The position numbers and the translations under genes are program-made. A stretch of 64,000 nucleotides of DNA from Candidatus Villigracilis vicinus (GTDB taxonomy: Bacteria > Chloroflexota > Anaerolineae > Anaerolineales > Villigracilaceae): positions 827,560-891,559 of the forward strand of contig JADKIL010000003.1 in the NCBI GenBank assembly GCA_016721315.1. The letters run 5' to 3'. Under the pieces are notes generated by a model. The model was not told where the DNA came from, made no database searches, and was given only the letters and a program-made list of their open reading frames with translations. Each line of letters starts with the position of its first letter. Position 1 is the first letter of the stretch. Below are positions 8,783 through 17,125 of this stretch, piece by piece.

Positions 8783-9952
8783 TCACTTCCAAATATGCCC
8801 ATACCCGTATTCGCCTTCCAATAACTTTCCTTCGGCGAAGCGACTGAAACGAAATGGCGAGATGTCTACGGTCTTTGGTGTTCCATCAAGAATTAATTCA
8901 ACCATGCTCGCCCCAGCCGCAGGGGAGGTCTTGAAACCAGTGCCGCTTAACCCGCAGGCGAGGTAAAAGCCGTCCAAGTCTGTTCCGCTATAAATGGCGC
9001 GTTGATCGGGGGTGATGCCGTCGCGCCCAACATGCACGGAATGCAAGCCGCTCTCTTCGATCTTTGGCATGCGCTGCACCATCGCGTCGATGAGCTTCTC
9101 GAGGAAAGTCGGTGTGGGCGTTTGGTCTTCGGCATCAGGTGCTTCGCCGCGCAGGGATTCATCTTCGCCTGCTGCCAAAATCAATGCACTGCCCTCAGGG
9201 CGGAAGTAACAGTTGATGACGTCATCAATCACGGCAGGGAATTTTCCCAACGTGGGCGGACGATGCAGGAAAGCGACATCGTGAGTCCACGTGACGAGCG
9301 GGACATCAATACCCGCTAAACTGGCGACATGCTTCGCCCACGGTCCCGCCGCATTGATGACGATTGGGCTGGAGAATTCGCCTTTGGTCGTGCTCACGCC
9401 GGTCACGTTTCCGCCACTGACGTGGATGGCGGTCACTTCGCAGTTTTGAATCAGCGTGGCACCGTTTCGTTTTGCAGACTCAAGAAACGAGTTGGTCGTG
9501 AGCGTCGCATCCGCGTAGCCCGAGTCGGGTTCATAGGCGGCGTAATCAAAATGTTCGGTGAGGAGGTCGGGAAATAGTCTGCGCACTTCATCTACTGAAA
9601 TGACCGAGGTGTTGATGCCGATCTTTTGTTGGTTTGTCACATTGCCGCGCAGTTTGTCTTCGTGTTCGCGTTTGGCGATCTGTAAGAAACCAGTCTGTTG
9701 AAAACCACATTCGCCGCCTACACGGTCTTTCCATACGTTGAAATAATTTTTATAGCTAGCAAAGGTCAAATGTGATTCAGCCGCGAGATCGTAATGCATG
9801 CGGACGAGTCCGCTGGAGTGACCGGTGGCACCCGCCGCGCTGACGGTTCGTTCGAGGATGGCGGTCTTGAGTCCGCGTTCGGCGAGGTGAAAGGCGATGC
9901 TTGCGCCCATCACACCTGCACCAATGACAATGGCATCGTAGGTTTGAGTCAT
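8783..9952 (-). CDS. FAD-dependent oxidoreductase (DAO / sarcosine oxidase-like)
   Basis: A 389-residue flavoprotein of the D-amino-acid oxidase superfamily. The dinucleotide-binding loop GAGVMG is at residues 11-16 with the following 'AFHLAERGLKTAILER'. A middle segment gives 'VINAAGPWAKHVASLAGI', typical of this family, and the C-terminal FAD motif is 'GFYLACGLSGTGFKTSPAAG'. The architecture matches sarcosine oxidase beta subunits and related amine or amino-acid oxidases. The substrate is uncertain because no partner subunits or folate enzymes are adjacent. The ATG at 9952 follows AAAGGAATC. Confidence 0.85.
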   Translation of the reverse strand: MTQTYDAIVIGAGVMGASIAFHLAERGLKTAILERTVSAAGATGHSSGLVRMHYDLAAESHLTFASYKNYFNVWKDRVGGECGFQQTGFLQIAKREHEDKLRGNVTNQQKIGINTSVISVDEVRRLFPDLLTEHFDYAAYEPDSGYADATLTTNSFLESAKRNGATLIQNCEVTAIHVSGGNVTGVSTTKGEFSSPIVINAAGPWAKHVASLAGIDVPLVTWTHDVAFLHRPPTLGKFPAVIDDVINCYFRPEGSALILAAGEDESLRGEAPDAEDQTPTPTFLEKLIDAMVQRMPKIEESGLHSVHVGRDGITPDQRAIYSGTDLDGFYLACGLSGTGFKTSPAAGASMVELILDGTPKTVDISPFRFSRFAEGKLLEGEYGYGHIWK

Positions 9953-10005
9953 GGAATGATTCCTTTACGTATGTTGAATGGAAGGATTTTAGCAGAGAGG
10001 AATAG

Positions 10006-10434
10006 TTATTGCCGTTCCAATATCACCAGCGGAATGCGGCGGGACGTCCATGAACGGTATTGTTCGTAATCGGGAGTCTTTTTGGCAAGCGCCTGCCAGA
10101 TGCTTTCGCGTTCATTTTCTCGCGCTTCGCGAGCATGGACAGTGAATTTTGAACTTCCGATCTGCACACTTGCTTTTGGTTCTGCCTGTAGGTTGAACCA
10201 CCAGGCAGGGTGATTATCTTTTCCTAAATTCGAAGCGATCACAACAAAATTATCGTTGTAGGGCAAATACATCAACGCTTTGGTGCGAAGCTGACCGGTC
10301 TTCTTCCCTTTGGTGGTCAGTAATAGAACGGGCAAGCCGCGAAGTATATTGCCAACCTTTCCGGAAGTCCATTGATAGACCTTGAGATGAAGCAACCAGA
10401 ATATTTTTATGACAGGGTTGTGGCTTGAAGACAT
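10006..10434 (-). CDS. Deazaflavin (F420)-dependent oxidoreductase family protein
   Basis: A protein of 142 residues with start ATG 10434, four bases after the stop of the preceding lipoprotein gene. It shows the split-barrel DUF385/Ddn pattern: 'GKVGNILRGLPVLLLTTKGKKTGQLRTKALMY' then 'NFVVIASNLGKDNHPAWWFNLQAEPKASVQIG', the hallmark 'G-x-x-x-x-P-x-W-x-x-N-L' block. Members reduce quinones or nitro compounds with F420H2. A longer open frame upstream of 10434 overlaps the neighbouring gene and is not supported. Whether this organism makes F420 is not visible here. Confidence 0.85.
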   Translation of the reverse strand: MSSSHNPVIKIFWLLHLKVYQWTSGKVGNILRGLPVLLLTTKGKKTGQLRTKALMYLPYNDNFVVIASNLGKDNHPAWWFNLQAEPKASVQIGSSKFTVHAREARENERESIWQALAKKTPDYEQYRSWTSRRIPLVILERQ

Positions 10435-10438
10435 GAGG

Positions 10439-11494
10439 TTAAGGTGTTGTTCCAGCGCAGCCACGTTGCTGTAATGGATCCACTGGCAGCCCAAAGGCTT
10501 CGTAAACAGGCGCGCCATCCCAGTTGGGCTGGATGGGCAGACCAAGCGCAAAAGCGACAGTGGCGGCGGTGTCCATGATGTAGACGGGGGTTTGTAATAC
10601 GCCAGGCACGACCTGCGGTCCACTGATGATCCAGGGGATGGTCATGGCTTCGGGGATGTTCGTGCCGTGCGGCGGGTCGGTCAATGCGCCGCCATGATCG
10701 GCGGTGATGATAATGAGCGTACCCTCGTAGAGTCCGCTGTCTTTCAGAACATTCAAAAAGGTGCCGAAAGACCGGTCATTTTTGCGATAGGCACTTAGCT
10801 GCTGTTTAGACATCCACCCGTATTCATGCCCGACCACGTCACCATCGGGAAAGTGGACAAGCATGAGCCCAAAGCCTTCGCGAATTTGCTCGACAACGAT
10901 GTTGTCAAGCGTGGCGATGTCTTTTTCCTCATCGGTGTTATCCACGAATCCGAAGAAATCTGTGCTGCCCGATTCGGTGACATGCCGCAGCTTTTCCTTG
11001 CCGGTGATCAGTACGGTGCGCAAGCCGACTGCATGGGTCAGGTCAAAGATGTCGGTGCCGAGGGCGTAACCATTATCTGGGACGTATTCATTCCAGCGCA
11101 CAATGTGTTTTGCTGGACAGGTGCCCGTCACCAGCGAGGTATGGGCGGGCAGGGTTGTGCTTGGCATGATGGTCTGTGCTGTGAGTGTGTAGGCTCCATT
11201 TTGCATGAGCGATAACACGTTGGTCATTTCTGCGGCTTGAATGGCATCCGGGCGTAACCCATCGAAGGTGACGATCAATACGCGGGAGATCGGCTGCGGC
11301 GGGGCGGAGATTTGGGTGGGCTCAGGGGTTTGCGGTGCGGGTGGTGGCGGAGTCGGCGTGAGCGTTGCGATGGGGATGGTTGGAACAACGGTCTCGGTTG
11401 GAGTGGAGGCGGGCAGGGATGTCCCGTTTAGTGGAGAAAAACAGGCGTGCAAAAAAATGGCAAGCAGGGATGTAAGCCAGAGTCGTCGGTTCAT
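10439..11494 (-). CDS. Alkaline phosphatase-superfamily lipoprotein (phosphodiesterase-like), copy 2
   Basis: About 351 residues from ATG 11494; a TTG at 11512 would add six residues and overlap the upstream stop. A signal peptide ends in a lipobox with Cys in 'FLHAC', followed by a Thr/Pro linker to about residue 65. The catalytic domain begins 'RVLIVTFDGLRPDAI', with the metal-binding Asp, then the nucleophile region 'PSTTLPAHTSLVTG'. Later metal ligands occur in 'HFPDGDVVGHEYGW' and 'IIITADHGG'. This is the type I phosphodiesterase / nucleotide pyrophosphatase pattern. It is a paralogue of the upstream gene at 11509-12585. It probably acts on phosphoesters outside the membrane. Confidence 0.82.
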   Translation of the reverse strand: MNRRLWLTSLLAIFLHACFSPLNGTSLPASTPTETVVPTIPIATLTPTPPPPAPQTPEPTQISAPPQPISRVLIVTFDGLRPDAIQAAEMTNVLSLMQNGAYTLTAQTIMPSTTLPAHTSLVTGTCPAKHIVRWNEYVPDNGYALGTDIFDLTHAVGLRTVLITGKEKLRHVTESGSTDFFGFVDNTDEEKDIATLDNIVVEQIREGFGLMLVHFPDGDVVGHEYGWMSKQQLSAYRKNDRSFGTFLNVLKDSGLYEGTLIIITADHGGALTDPPHGTNIPEAMTIPWIISGPQVVPGVLQTPVYIMDTAATVAFALGLPIQPNWDGAPVYEAFGLPVDPLQQRGCAGTTP

Positions 11495-11508
11495 ATATGT
11501 TTTTTTGA

Positions 11509-12585
11509 TCAAGTTTTGCAGGGATATTTTTCGTGGATCTTTAACTGCGGCTCACCGAAGATCTTGTACACGGGAATGCCGTCCCATTCTTCCTGAAAGG
11601 GCAATCCCAAGGCATATGCAGCGGTGGGTCCCGTATCGAAGGTGTAGAGTTGGAAGTCGATCACCTGTGGGATAACGCCGGGTCCGCTGACGATCCAGGT
11701 GATGCGATAATCTTCGATCAAAAGACCAATGTGGTTTGTGTCATGCCCGCCATGATCGGCAGTGACCATAATAAGCGTACTGTCGTACATTCCCTTGTCC
11801 TTCAGGGTTTTGATGATCTCGCCTAGTACTTCGTCTCCGGCGCGCAGGACTTTAAAGTATTCGCCGGACATCCAGCCATATTTGTGCCCGCGGTTATCGG
11901 GGGTTGCGAAATGGATGAACATCAGGTTGAAGTCCGCTTCGATCTGTGCGAGGGCAGCTTTTTGGATGGCAGGCTCACCGTAAGCGACTTCAAAGACATC
12001 GGTCGTTTCAGGTTCTGCCAGTTGGCGCAGTTTGTCCTTGCTGACGATCATGACGGTCTTTAGACCAGCCTCGTGCGCAAGCTGAAAGACATCCGGTCCT
12101 TTGGCATAGCCCATATACATAAAGAACTTGTTGTAGATCACACCGTGGTCTTCCATGCATACGCCGGTCAGCATCGAAGCATGACTGGGTGATGTGGCGG
12201 GATAGTCAATGGTGCGTGCCGTGAGCGGCGCATGTGCGCCGCCATCTCGAAGAGTCATCAAATTTGGCATGGGCGCTTCGTCGATCGCGTCGGGGCGCAA
12301 CCCATCATAGCTGATGATGAGGACGCGCTTGATATCCGCTTTGGATGGCATGGGAGTGGCGCTGGCTGTGAATGTGGGTTCGGGTGTGAATGTTGGCGTG
12401 ATCGTGGCAGTTGCGGTTGGGGTCAGAGTGACAGCCGAAGTGGCAGTGAAGATCGGTGTTTGCGTGGGGATGCCGGGGAGATTGGTTGGTGTTGGCGCAG
12501 GCGGCAGGGAACTGCCCCAAATATTGGGCAGAGTTGCGCAACCACTCAGAACGAATGCAAGTAGGAAAACAGTAAGACGTTTCAG
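11509..12585 (-). CDS. Alkaline phosphatase-superfamily lipoprotein, copy 1, with apparent CTG start
   Basis: The catalytic domain starts 'RVLIISYDGLRPDAI', has the nucleophile region 'DYPATSPSHASMLTG' and metal sites in 'HFATPDNRGHKYGW' and 'VTADHGGHDTNHIG'. An ATG at 12351 would make a 280-residue protein without export signal. However, the same frame is open further upstream and encodes a signal peptide with lipobox (LAFVLSGC) and a Thr/Pro linker, exactly like its neighbour. No ATG, GTG or TTG begins this extension. A CTG at 12585-12583 sits eight bases after GGAG, giving 358 residues. Either CTG is used or the A of an ATG was misread. Secreted phosphodiesterase role inferred from the family. 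Confidence 0.75.
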   Translation of the reverse strand: MKRLTVFLLAFVLSGCATLPNIWGSSLPPAPTPTNLPGIPTQTPIFTATSAVTLTPTATATITPTFTPEPTFTASATPMPSKADIKRVLIISYDGLRPDAIDEAPMPNLMTLRDGGAHAPLTARTIDYPATSPSHASMLTGVCMEDHGVIYNKFFMYMGYAKGPDVFQLAHEAGLKTVMIVSKDKLRQLAEPETTDVFEVAYGEPAIQKAALAQIEADFNLMFIHFATPDNRGHKYGWMSGEYFKVLRAGDEVLGEIIKTLKDKGMYDSTLIMVTADHGGHDTNHIGLLIEDYRITWIVSGPGVIPQVIDFQLYTFDTGPTAAYALGLPFQEEWDGIPVYKIFGEPQLKIHEKYPCKT

Positions 12586-12657
12586 GGGAATTTCTCCAAC
12601 CAGATCTTATCACCACAATATATTGCCATAGTTTAAAGAGCCGGTAATTTCTTTTGA

Positions 12658-14310
12658 CTATTTCAACATCGGCATTTTGATGCCGTGACGTTTGGCAGCA
12701 TCGATGGCGATCTCATAGCCGGCATCTGCGTGTCGGACCACGCCCATGCCTGGGTCGGTCGTCAGGACTCTTTCCAGCCTGCGAGCCGCTTCCGGCGTTC
12801 CATCCGCAACGATGACCTGCCCCGCATGTTGGCTGTAGCCCATGCCCACGCCGCCGCCATGATGGAATGATACCCATGTCGCGCCGCCGACGGCGTTGAT
12901 CATCGCATTGAGGATCGCCCAATCAGAGACGGCGTCGGAGCCGTCTTTCATGGCTTCAGTTTCGCGGTTTGGAGATGCCACCGAGCCCGAGTCCAAATGG
13001 TCACGACCGATGACGATGGGTGCTTTGACCTTTCCGCTGGCAACAAGTTCGTTGAACATCAAGCCCGCTTTGGCACGTTCGCCGTAGCCCAGCCAGCAAA
13101 TCCGCGAGGGCAATCCCTGGAAGGGAACTTTTTCGCGTGCCATCTTCAACCAGCGGTGCAGATGCGCATCTTCAGGGAAAAGTTCCATGATGGCTTTGTC
13201 GGTGGTGTAAATATCTTCCTTGTCGCCGGAAAGCGCCACCCACCGAAATGGACCTTTGCCCTCACAGAATAACGGGCGGATATAAGCAGGCACAAAGCCG
13301 GGGAATTCAAAGGCATCGCTCACGCCGTGGTTATAGGCTTGCTGACGCAGGTTGTTGCCGTAGTCGAAGACTTCCGCGCCGGCACGTTGAAAGGCGAGCA
13401 TGGCTTGGACGTGCTTCGCCATCGAATCCATCGCCATCTTTTTATATTTCTCGGGGTTCTCCACCCGCAGTTGATTCGCGGCGGTCAGGCTGATGCCCGA
13501 TGGGACATAGAACAGCGCCTCATGTGCCGACGTTTGGTCTGTGACGACATCGGGAATGATGCCGCGCTGTGAGAGTTCCGTGTACACATCCGCTGCGTTG
13601 CCGATCAGACCGATGGATTTCGGCGTGCCGCTCTTAACGTTCTCTTCCACGAGCGTCATGGCTTCTTCAAGGTTATCCACGACCATATCCACATAGCCGA
13701 TCGCACGGCGGCGTTCGGCGCGTTCGGGGTCCACTTCCACGATCAGCCCCACACCTTCGTTCATGGTGATGGAGAGAGGTTGGGCGCCGCCCATGCCGCC
13801 GAGTCCTGCCGTGAGGACGAACTTGCCTTTGAGCGAGCCCCAGCCTTTGAGCTTGGCTAATGCGCCGAAAGTTTCGTAGGTGCCTTGCAAAATGCCCTGT
13901 GTGCCAATGTAGATCCATGAACCGGCGGTCATCTGCCCGTACATCATGAGCCCTTTTTTATCGAGTTCATCGAACTTTTCCCAGGTTGCCCAATGCGGCA
14001 CGATGTTGGAGTTGGCGATGAGGACCTTGGGCGCATCCTTGTGACTTTTGAAGATGACGACCGGCTTGCCCGATTGCACGAGCAGGGTTTCATCTTCTTC
14101 GAGGTTCTTCAACGAATCAAGGATCGCGTCGAAGGCTTCCCAATTACGGGCGGCTTTACCACGCCCGCCGTAGACGACCAGGTCTTCGGGCTTTTCTGCC
14201 ACTTCGGGGTCAAGGTTGTTTTGGATCATGCGATAGGCAGCTTCACTCATCCAATTCTTGCAGGTCAATTGGGTTCCATGCGGCGATCGAATAACGCGGG
14301 GTGTGGACAT
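12658..14310 (-). CDS. hutU: Urocanate hydratase
   Basis: A 550-residue, full-length urocanase, converting urocanate to imidazolonepropionate in histidine degradation with tightly bound NAD. Recognisable parts are the N-terminal 'GTQLTCKNWMSEAAYRMIQNN', 'VYGGRGKAARNW', the NAD-binding 'TAGLGGMGGAQPLSI', 'VTDQTSAHEALFYVPSG', the catalytic-Cys region 'ICWLGYGERAKAG' and the C-terminal 'WVSFHHGGGVGMGYSQHAGQ'. No hutH, hutI or formiminoglutamate gene is in the window, so the pathway is either encoded elsewhere or scattered. An unrelated lipoprotein gene lies 12 bases upstream on the same strand. Confidence 0.95.
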   Translation of the reverse strand: MSTPRVIRSPHGTQLTCKNWMSEAAYRMIQNNLDPEVAEKPEDLVVYGGRGKAARNWEAFDAILDSLKNLEEDETLLVQSGKPVVIFKSHKDAPKVLIANSNIVPHWATWEKFDELDKKGLMMYGQMTAGSWIYIGTQGILQGTYETFGALAKLKGWGSLKGKFVLTAGLGGMGGAQPLSITMNEGVGLIVEVDPERAERRRAIGYVDMVVDNLEEAMTLVEENVKSGTPKSIGLIGNAADVYTELSQRGIIPDVVTDQTSAHEALFYVPSGISLTAANQLRVENPEKYKKMAMDSMAKHVQAMLAFQRAGAEVFDYGNNLRQQAYNHGVSDAFEFPGFVPAYIRPLFCEGKGPFRWVALSGDKEDIYTTDKAIMELFPEDAHLHRWLKMAREKVPFQGLPSRICWLGYGERAKAGLMFNELVASGKVKAPIVIGRDHLDSGSVASPNRETEAMKDGSDAVSDWAILNAMINAVGGATWVSFHHGGGVGMGYSQHAGQVIVADGTPEAARRLERVLTTDPGMGVVRHADAGYEIAIDAAKRHGIKMPMLK

Positions 14311-14322
14311 GATTCCTCTCTC

Positions 14323-15183
14323 CTATTCGAGTACTATAAATGATTCGATGATCTTATCAAAGGATGGTTCAACAGTCTTTTGCCACTTTTCGGTGGTCGA
14401 AAGAGTGATGGATAAGGTGCCAAGGGGCAGGTCGAGGTACACCAGTTTTTGAATGACGATGATCTGCTCACCTTCCTGTGAGAGGGCCGGTGTTCGGGCT
14501 GTGATCACACCGTAGGGGATTCCCGTTTCGGTGAGTTCCAGCTGGGTGGCAGTGATCTCCACGCCTTTTAATGAGGCGGGCAGGGTGGCTGCGATGCCCT
14601 TGATGTCGATATCGCTGGTGAGTGAAACTTCCATTTGCTGATCCCATACCAGGTTGATGTTGGTCACAAAGCCGTTGTCGATCTGTTTCTCGTCGATGTC
14701 CAACAGAAAGAGGCGGAAGACGTTCGGGTCCTGGTTTTGGATGGTGTTCAGGTTGCGTTGAATAGCGGGGTTTTCGGCTTCGGGCAGCAGACCGGCTTCG
14801 AGATATTCCGGCCCGTCGATGCGCAAGGCCAGCCATTCTGTAGGGATCGTGATCTGGTACTTTCCGCTCAGGTCAATGTAGGTGTTGGTGCCGTCTGTGT
14901 TTTCGTCCAGTATGTTTTGAACGGTGAGGGTGGGCGAAGCAGGGATCGGTGTAATGGTGGCAGTTGGTATGGGGGTGGATGTGGATGTGGGAACAGGAGT
15001 ACTGGTGGGGACGGCTTGCTGTGTCAGCTGCAGGGCGGCGGAAACGGTTTCAGCGACCATGCGCTCAAGCCGTGTATCAGGCGTCGGCGGGACCGGCGAG
15101 GCGGGCAGCAGGCTTGGCACAACACATGCCAGGGCTGTCATCCCGAGGACGACCGAGATCAATAATCCGCGATTGTATTTCAT
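14323..15183 (-). CDS. Hypothetical lipoprotein with Thr/Pro linker
   Basis: A 286-residue lipoprotein not recognised beyond its export features. The lipobox is 'MTALAC' with Cys at about 20. A Ser/Thr/Pro/Val-rich linker spans about 57-90, then a mostly beta-type domain follows ('YIDLSGKYQITIPTEWLALRIDGPEYL' onward). The C-terminal half, with 'GTLSITLSTTEKWQKTVEPSFDKIIESF', resembles PsbP/DUF1795-like lipoproteins that report a fit to 'stress-type' surface proteins, but the similarity is weak. Same strand and directly upstream of hutU; probably translated from the same mRNA, without obvious functional connection. Confidence 0.7.
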   Translation of the reverse strand: MKYNRGLLISVVLGMTALACVVPSLLPASPVPPTPDTRLERMVAETVSAALQLTQQAVPTSTPVPTSTSTPIPTATITPIPASPTLTVQNILDENTDGTNTYIDLSGKYQITIPTEWLALRIDGPEYLEAGLLPEAENPAIQRNLNTIQNQDPNVFRLFLLDIDEKQIDNGFVTNINLVWDQQMEVSLTSDIDIKGIAATLPASLKGVEITATQLELTETGIPYGVITARTPALSQEGEQIIVIQKLVYLDLPLGTLSITLSTTEKWQKTVEPSFDKIIESFIVLE

Positions 15184-15206
15184 GGTTCCATCCTTGCAGT
15201 GAAATT

Positions 15207-15241
15207 AAAAAGCCTCCCGGCAATTATAGCCGAGAGGCTTT
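15207..15241 (-). terminator. Rho-independent terminator of the Rrf2 gene
   Basis: The stem AAAGCCTCCCGGC (15209-15221) pairs with GCCGAGAGGCTTT (15229-15241) with one mismatch and a 7-base loop. Reading leftward, the stem is followed by a T run. It lies just after the Rrf2 stop codon. Confidence 0.85.
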
Positions 15242-15255
15242 GATTTCTTTGGTGG

Positions 15256-15669
15256 TTATGCGGATGTTTGTCCTTTGGCGATCATATCTGCAAAGTTCGT
15301 ACCTTTGAGCCGCCCCACCAACTGCTCCTGCGCTTCACACCAAACCGGGCGCAGCGGACAACTATCATCGAAAGAGCAGACGCCGGTATCGCCGACACAT
15401 TCATTGAGCTGAATGGGTCCGTCGATGGCTTCGATAACTTCGAGAAGGGTGATCTCTTCCGGTTGGCGAGCCAATGTTACACCGCCGCGCGCGCCGCGTG
15501 ATGTGTGTAATAACCCGGCGATCGAAAGTTGGGAAATGATCTTGGCAAGAAAAGATGGCGGAATTTTTTGCTCTTCAGCGATAACGCTGGTTGCTGTGCG
15601 AATATCACCGCTGCGAGCCAGGTGGAGTACTGCGCGAACGGCGTAATCGGCTTGTCGTGTTATTTGCAT
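15256..15669 (-). CDS. Rrf2-family transcriptional regulator (probable Fe-S sensor)
   Basis: A 137-residue Rrf2/IscR-like regulator. It begins 'MQITRQADYAVRAVLHLA', then the winged-helix part 'IPPSFLAKIISQLSIAGLLHTSRGARGGVTLAR'. The effector loop holds three Cys in 'ECVGDTGVCSFDDSCPLRPVW' (about 90-110), spaced as in cluster-binding Rrf2 proteins such as IscR, NsrR and RsrR. It probably senses iron-sulfur status, nitric oxide or redox state. The gene stands alone, ends in a clear terminator and has an inverted repeat at 15699-15731 covering its promoter, which fits autoregulation. Confidence 0.9.
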   Translation of the reverse strand: MQITRQADYAVRAVLHLARSGDIRTATSVIAEEQKIPPSFLAKIISQLSIAGLLHTSRGARGGVTLARQPEEITLLEVIEAIDGPIQLNECVGDTGVCSFDDSCPLRPVWCEAQEQLVGRLKGTNFADMIAKGQTSA

Positions 15670-15698
15670 GATGACCTCACTTAATATAGGTAAAAATT

Positions 15699-15731
15699 AC
15701 CCACAATCACGATTTTATTGTGAATGTGGGT
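15699..15731 (-). promoter_or_regulatory. Dyad upstream of the Rrf2 gene, candidate autoregulatory operator
   Basis: Arms ACCCACAATCAC (15699-15710) and GTGAATGTGGGT (15720-15731) match at 11 of 12 positions around an AT-rich 9-base spacer. On the minus strand a TATATT box follows (15685-15690 region) before the start at 15669. The dyad therefore covers the -35 region. Binding by the Rrf2 protein is inferred. Confidence 0.5.
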
Positions 15732-15789
15732 ACAAGACAAGTGATAGAGGTCACTGCTCAATTATGACCTTTCGCGCCGAATTTCAGTT

Positions 15790-15822
15790 CATTACGGAGT
15801 ATATCTTGCATACTCCGTAATG
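15790..15822. repeat. Hairpin after the adhesin-like lipoprotein gene
   Basis: A perfect 13-bp stem, CATTACGGAGTAT (15790-15802) and its complement (15810-15822), with a 7-base loop. It follows the stop of the gene at 15836 on the minus strand and could terminate it, although no T run follows. It resembles other ATTACG-type palindromes at 53994 and 59732. Confidence 0.5.
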
Positions 15823-15835
15823 TGTACGGTAGCTG

Positions 15836-16678
15836 TTAATGAGCGAGTGTAAGGTTCCCTGCGCCCATTTCGATGACGAAGGTGAGAGTTGGACCTTCAC
15901 CTTCCTGCTGATAATCGTTCCCGCTTCTTTCCCAGCCGGAAACTGCATTCACATTCGACAGCCCGCCCTCCACTGTGACCACAGCATGGATTCCCTCTGG
16001 GACGATGATGATGAGGTTACTAAGACCGCTTTCGACCTTTACGGAAGCGTCACGCTGAAGCTCGCCGGAGAAATCGAGGGTGTAATCGCCTGCACCTGCA
16101 GAGAAATCGAGCAGGCTGAAGTTGGCGTTGCTTAGCCCGGTCAGTTTCACATCTGAGGCGCCGGAACTATATGTGAAGGTGCTCATCTCAACCGGATTCG
16201 GTTCAGAGAATGAAACATTCGTATTCGAAGCACCATCTGAAATATCAAGCCGGGTGAGAGCCAGCCCGCCCAACTCGAAGATACCGTCATACGCGCCTGA
16301 TTCGATGGACAGATTCATGGGCTGGTCGCCGAGTTTCAAATCCCATTCATTTTTGAGACCATCAAATGCGGGGATGCCGTTGAAATTCCCATCGCCAATG
16401 CGGATCTCAACATTGCCATCATTCACATTGATCTCCGGCTTGAATTGGTCGTAGTTGTAAGTTGCTGTACCTTCTGTGAGCGTGGCGGCGCCGGGGTTGA
16501 GCGTTAATTTACCTGCGCCGAATTTGAGTTTCAGGGTGATCTCGTCTGTGTCTGGGTAGTCCACCTGGATCTTTTCGGTCACATCCGGACCTGGCTGCGG
16601 CGGCTTGGGAACATTGATCCCACATGCCAGGGTGCTCAGCGCGAAGACCGCGATCAAGGCTGTAAGTTTGCGATACAT
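15836..16678 (-). CDS. Toast-rack / DUF4097-like lipoprotein
   Basis: A 280-residue lipoprotein with lipobox 'LSTLAC' (Cys about 19) and a short Pro-rich linker. The remainder is a repetitive beta structure: 'LKFGAGKLTLNPG', 'ISDGASNTNVSF', 'TYSSGASDVKLTGL', 'DFSAGAGDYTLDFSG', 'VESGLSNLIIIVPEG', 'EMGAGNLTLAH'. Such regular G-A/S-G turns every 20-30 residues are the mark of the toast-rack / LiaF-LiaG and DUF4097 beta-solenoid-like adhesin domains. In related bacteria these proteins sit at the cell envelope and may take part in stress sensing. No two-component system is adjacent. Confidence 0.75.
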   Translation of the reverse strand: MYRKLTALIAVFALSTLACGINVPKPPQPGPDVTEKIQVDYPDTDEITLKLKFGAGKLTLNPGAATLTEGTATYNYDQFKPEINVNDGNVEIRIGDGNFNGIPAFDGLKNEWDLKLGDQPMNLSIESGAYDGIFELGGLALTRLDISDGASNTNVSFSEPNPVEMSTFTYSSGASDVKLTGLSNANFSLLDFSAGAGDYTLDFSGELQRDASVKVESGLSNLIIIVPEGIHAVVTVEGGLSNVNAVSGWERSGNDYQQEGEGPTLTFVIEMGAGNLTLAH

Positions 16679-16753
16679 AAGAAAAACCTCCTTAGGTTAA
16701 TGCCTAAGAAGGTATACGGCTGAAGGTGGGATGTGGTTGCGTAGAAGAATTAG

Positions 16754-16981
16754 TTAACCTTCAACTTTCAACCTTTGACTTTCGACCGTCTTTAGATTTG
16801 ATAGTATCTTCCGCGTGGACTCCGCCACTTCTTCTATTGCTTTATTGAACGCTTCTTCATTCGCTTTAGATGGCTTGCGATATCCGCTCACTTTTCTTAC
16901 ATATTGCAATGCGGCTTCGTAAATCTCCTGCTCAGTGACAGGGTGATCCATATTTCTAAGGGGTTTGATGCTTCGGCACAC
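16754..16981 (-). CDS. DUF2277 family protein
   Basis: A 75-residue protein that matches the DUF2277 pattern closely: 'MCRSIKPLRN' at the start, 'EQEIYEAALQYVRKVSGYRKPS', then 'NEEAFNKAIEEVAESTRKIL'. It starts at GTG 16981 with GAGGT a few bases upstream. It is predicted to be a small helical cytoplasmic protein of unknown function. It lies between the lipoprotein gene and an inverted pair of repeat elements. Confidence 0.88.
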   Translation of the reverse strand: MCRSIKPLRNMDHPVTEQEIYEAALQYVRKVSGYRKPSKANEEAFNKAIEEVAESTRKILSNLKTVESQRLKVEG

Positions 16982-17003
16982 GATGACCTCTTTATTCCTT
17001 ACG

Positions 17004-17114
17004 GTGGTTGAGTAGCCGCGAAGCGGCGTATCGAAACCACAACTTGAAATTTAAAGTTTACTTATTATTGGTGGTTTCGATACGCCTTGCGACGAACACG
17101 CAAGGCTACTCAAC
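17004..17114. repeat. Inverted pair of REP-like elements
   Basis: Two copies of an element with ends GTTGAGTAGCC and GGCGTATCGAAACCAC face each other: 17004-17040 on the plus strand and 17071-17114 on the minus strand. Each has its own small hairpin in the middle (GCGAAGC in one, TTGCG-loop-CGCAA in the other). A 30-base AT-rich spacer separates them. The pair lies after radA and resembles a bacterial interspersed mosaic element. Confidence 0.7.
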
Positions 17115-17125
17115 TACTGAATTAT

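Noticed and set aside
10435..10623. N-terminal extension of the deazaflavin-dependent oxidoreductase to 10623
   Set aside because: The extension is the out-of-frame shadow of the phosphodiesterase gene; ATG 10434 matches the family start.
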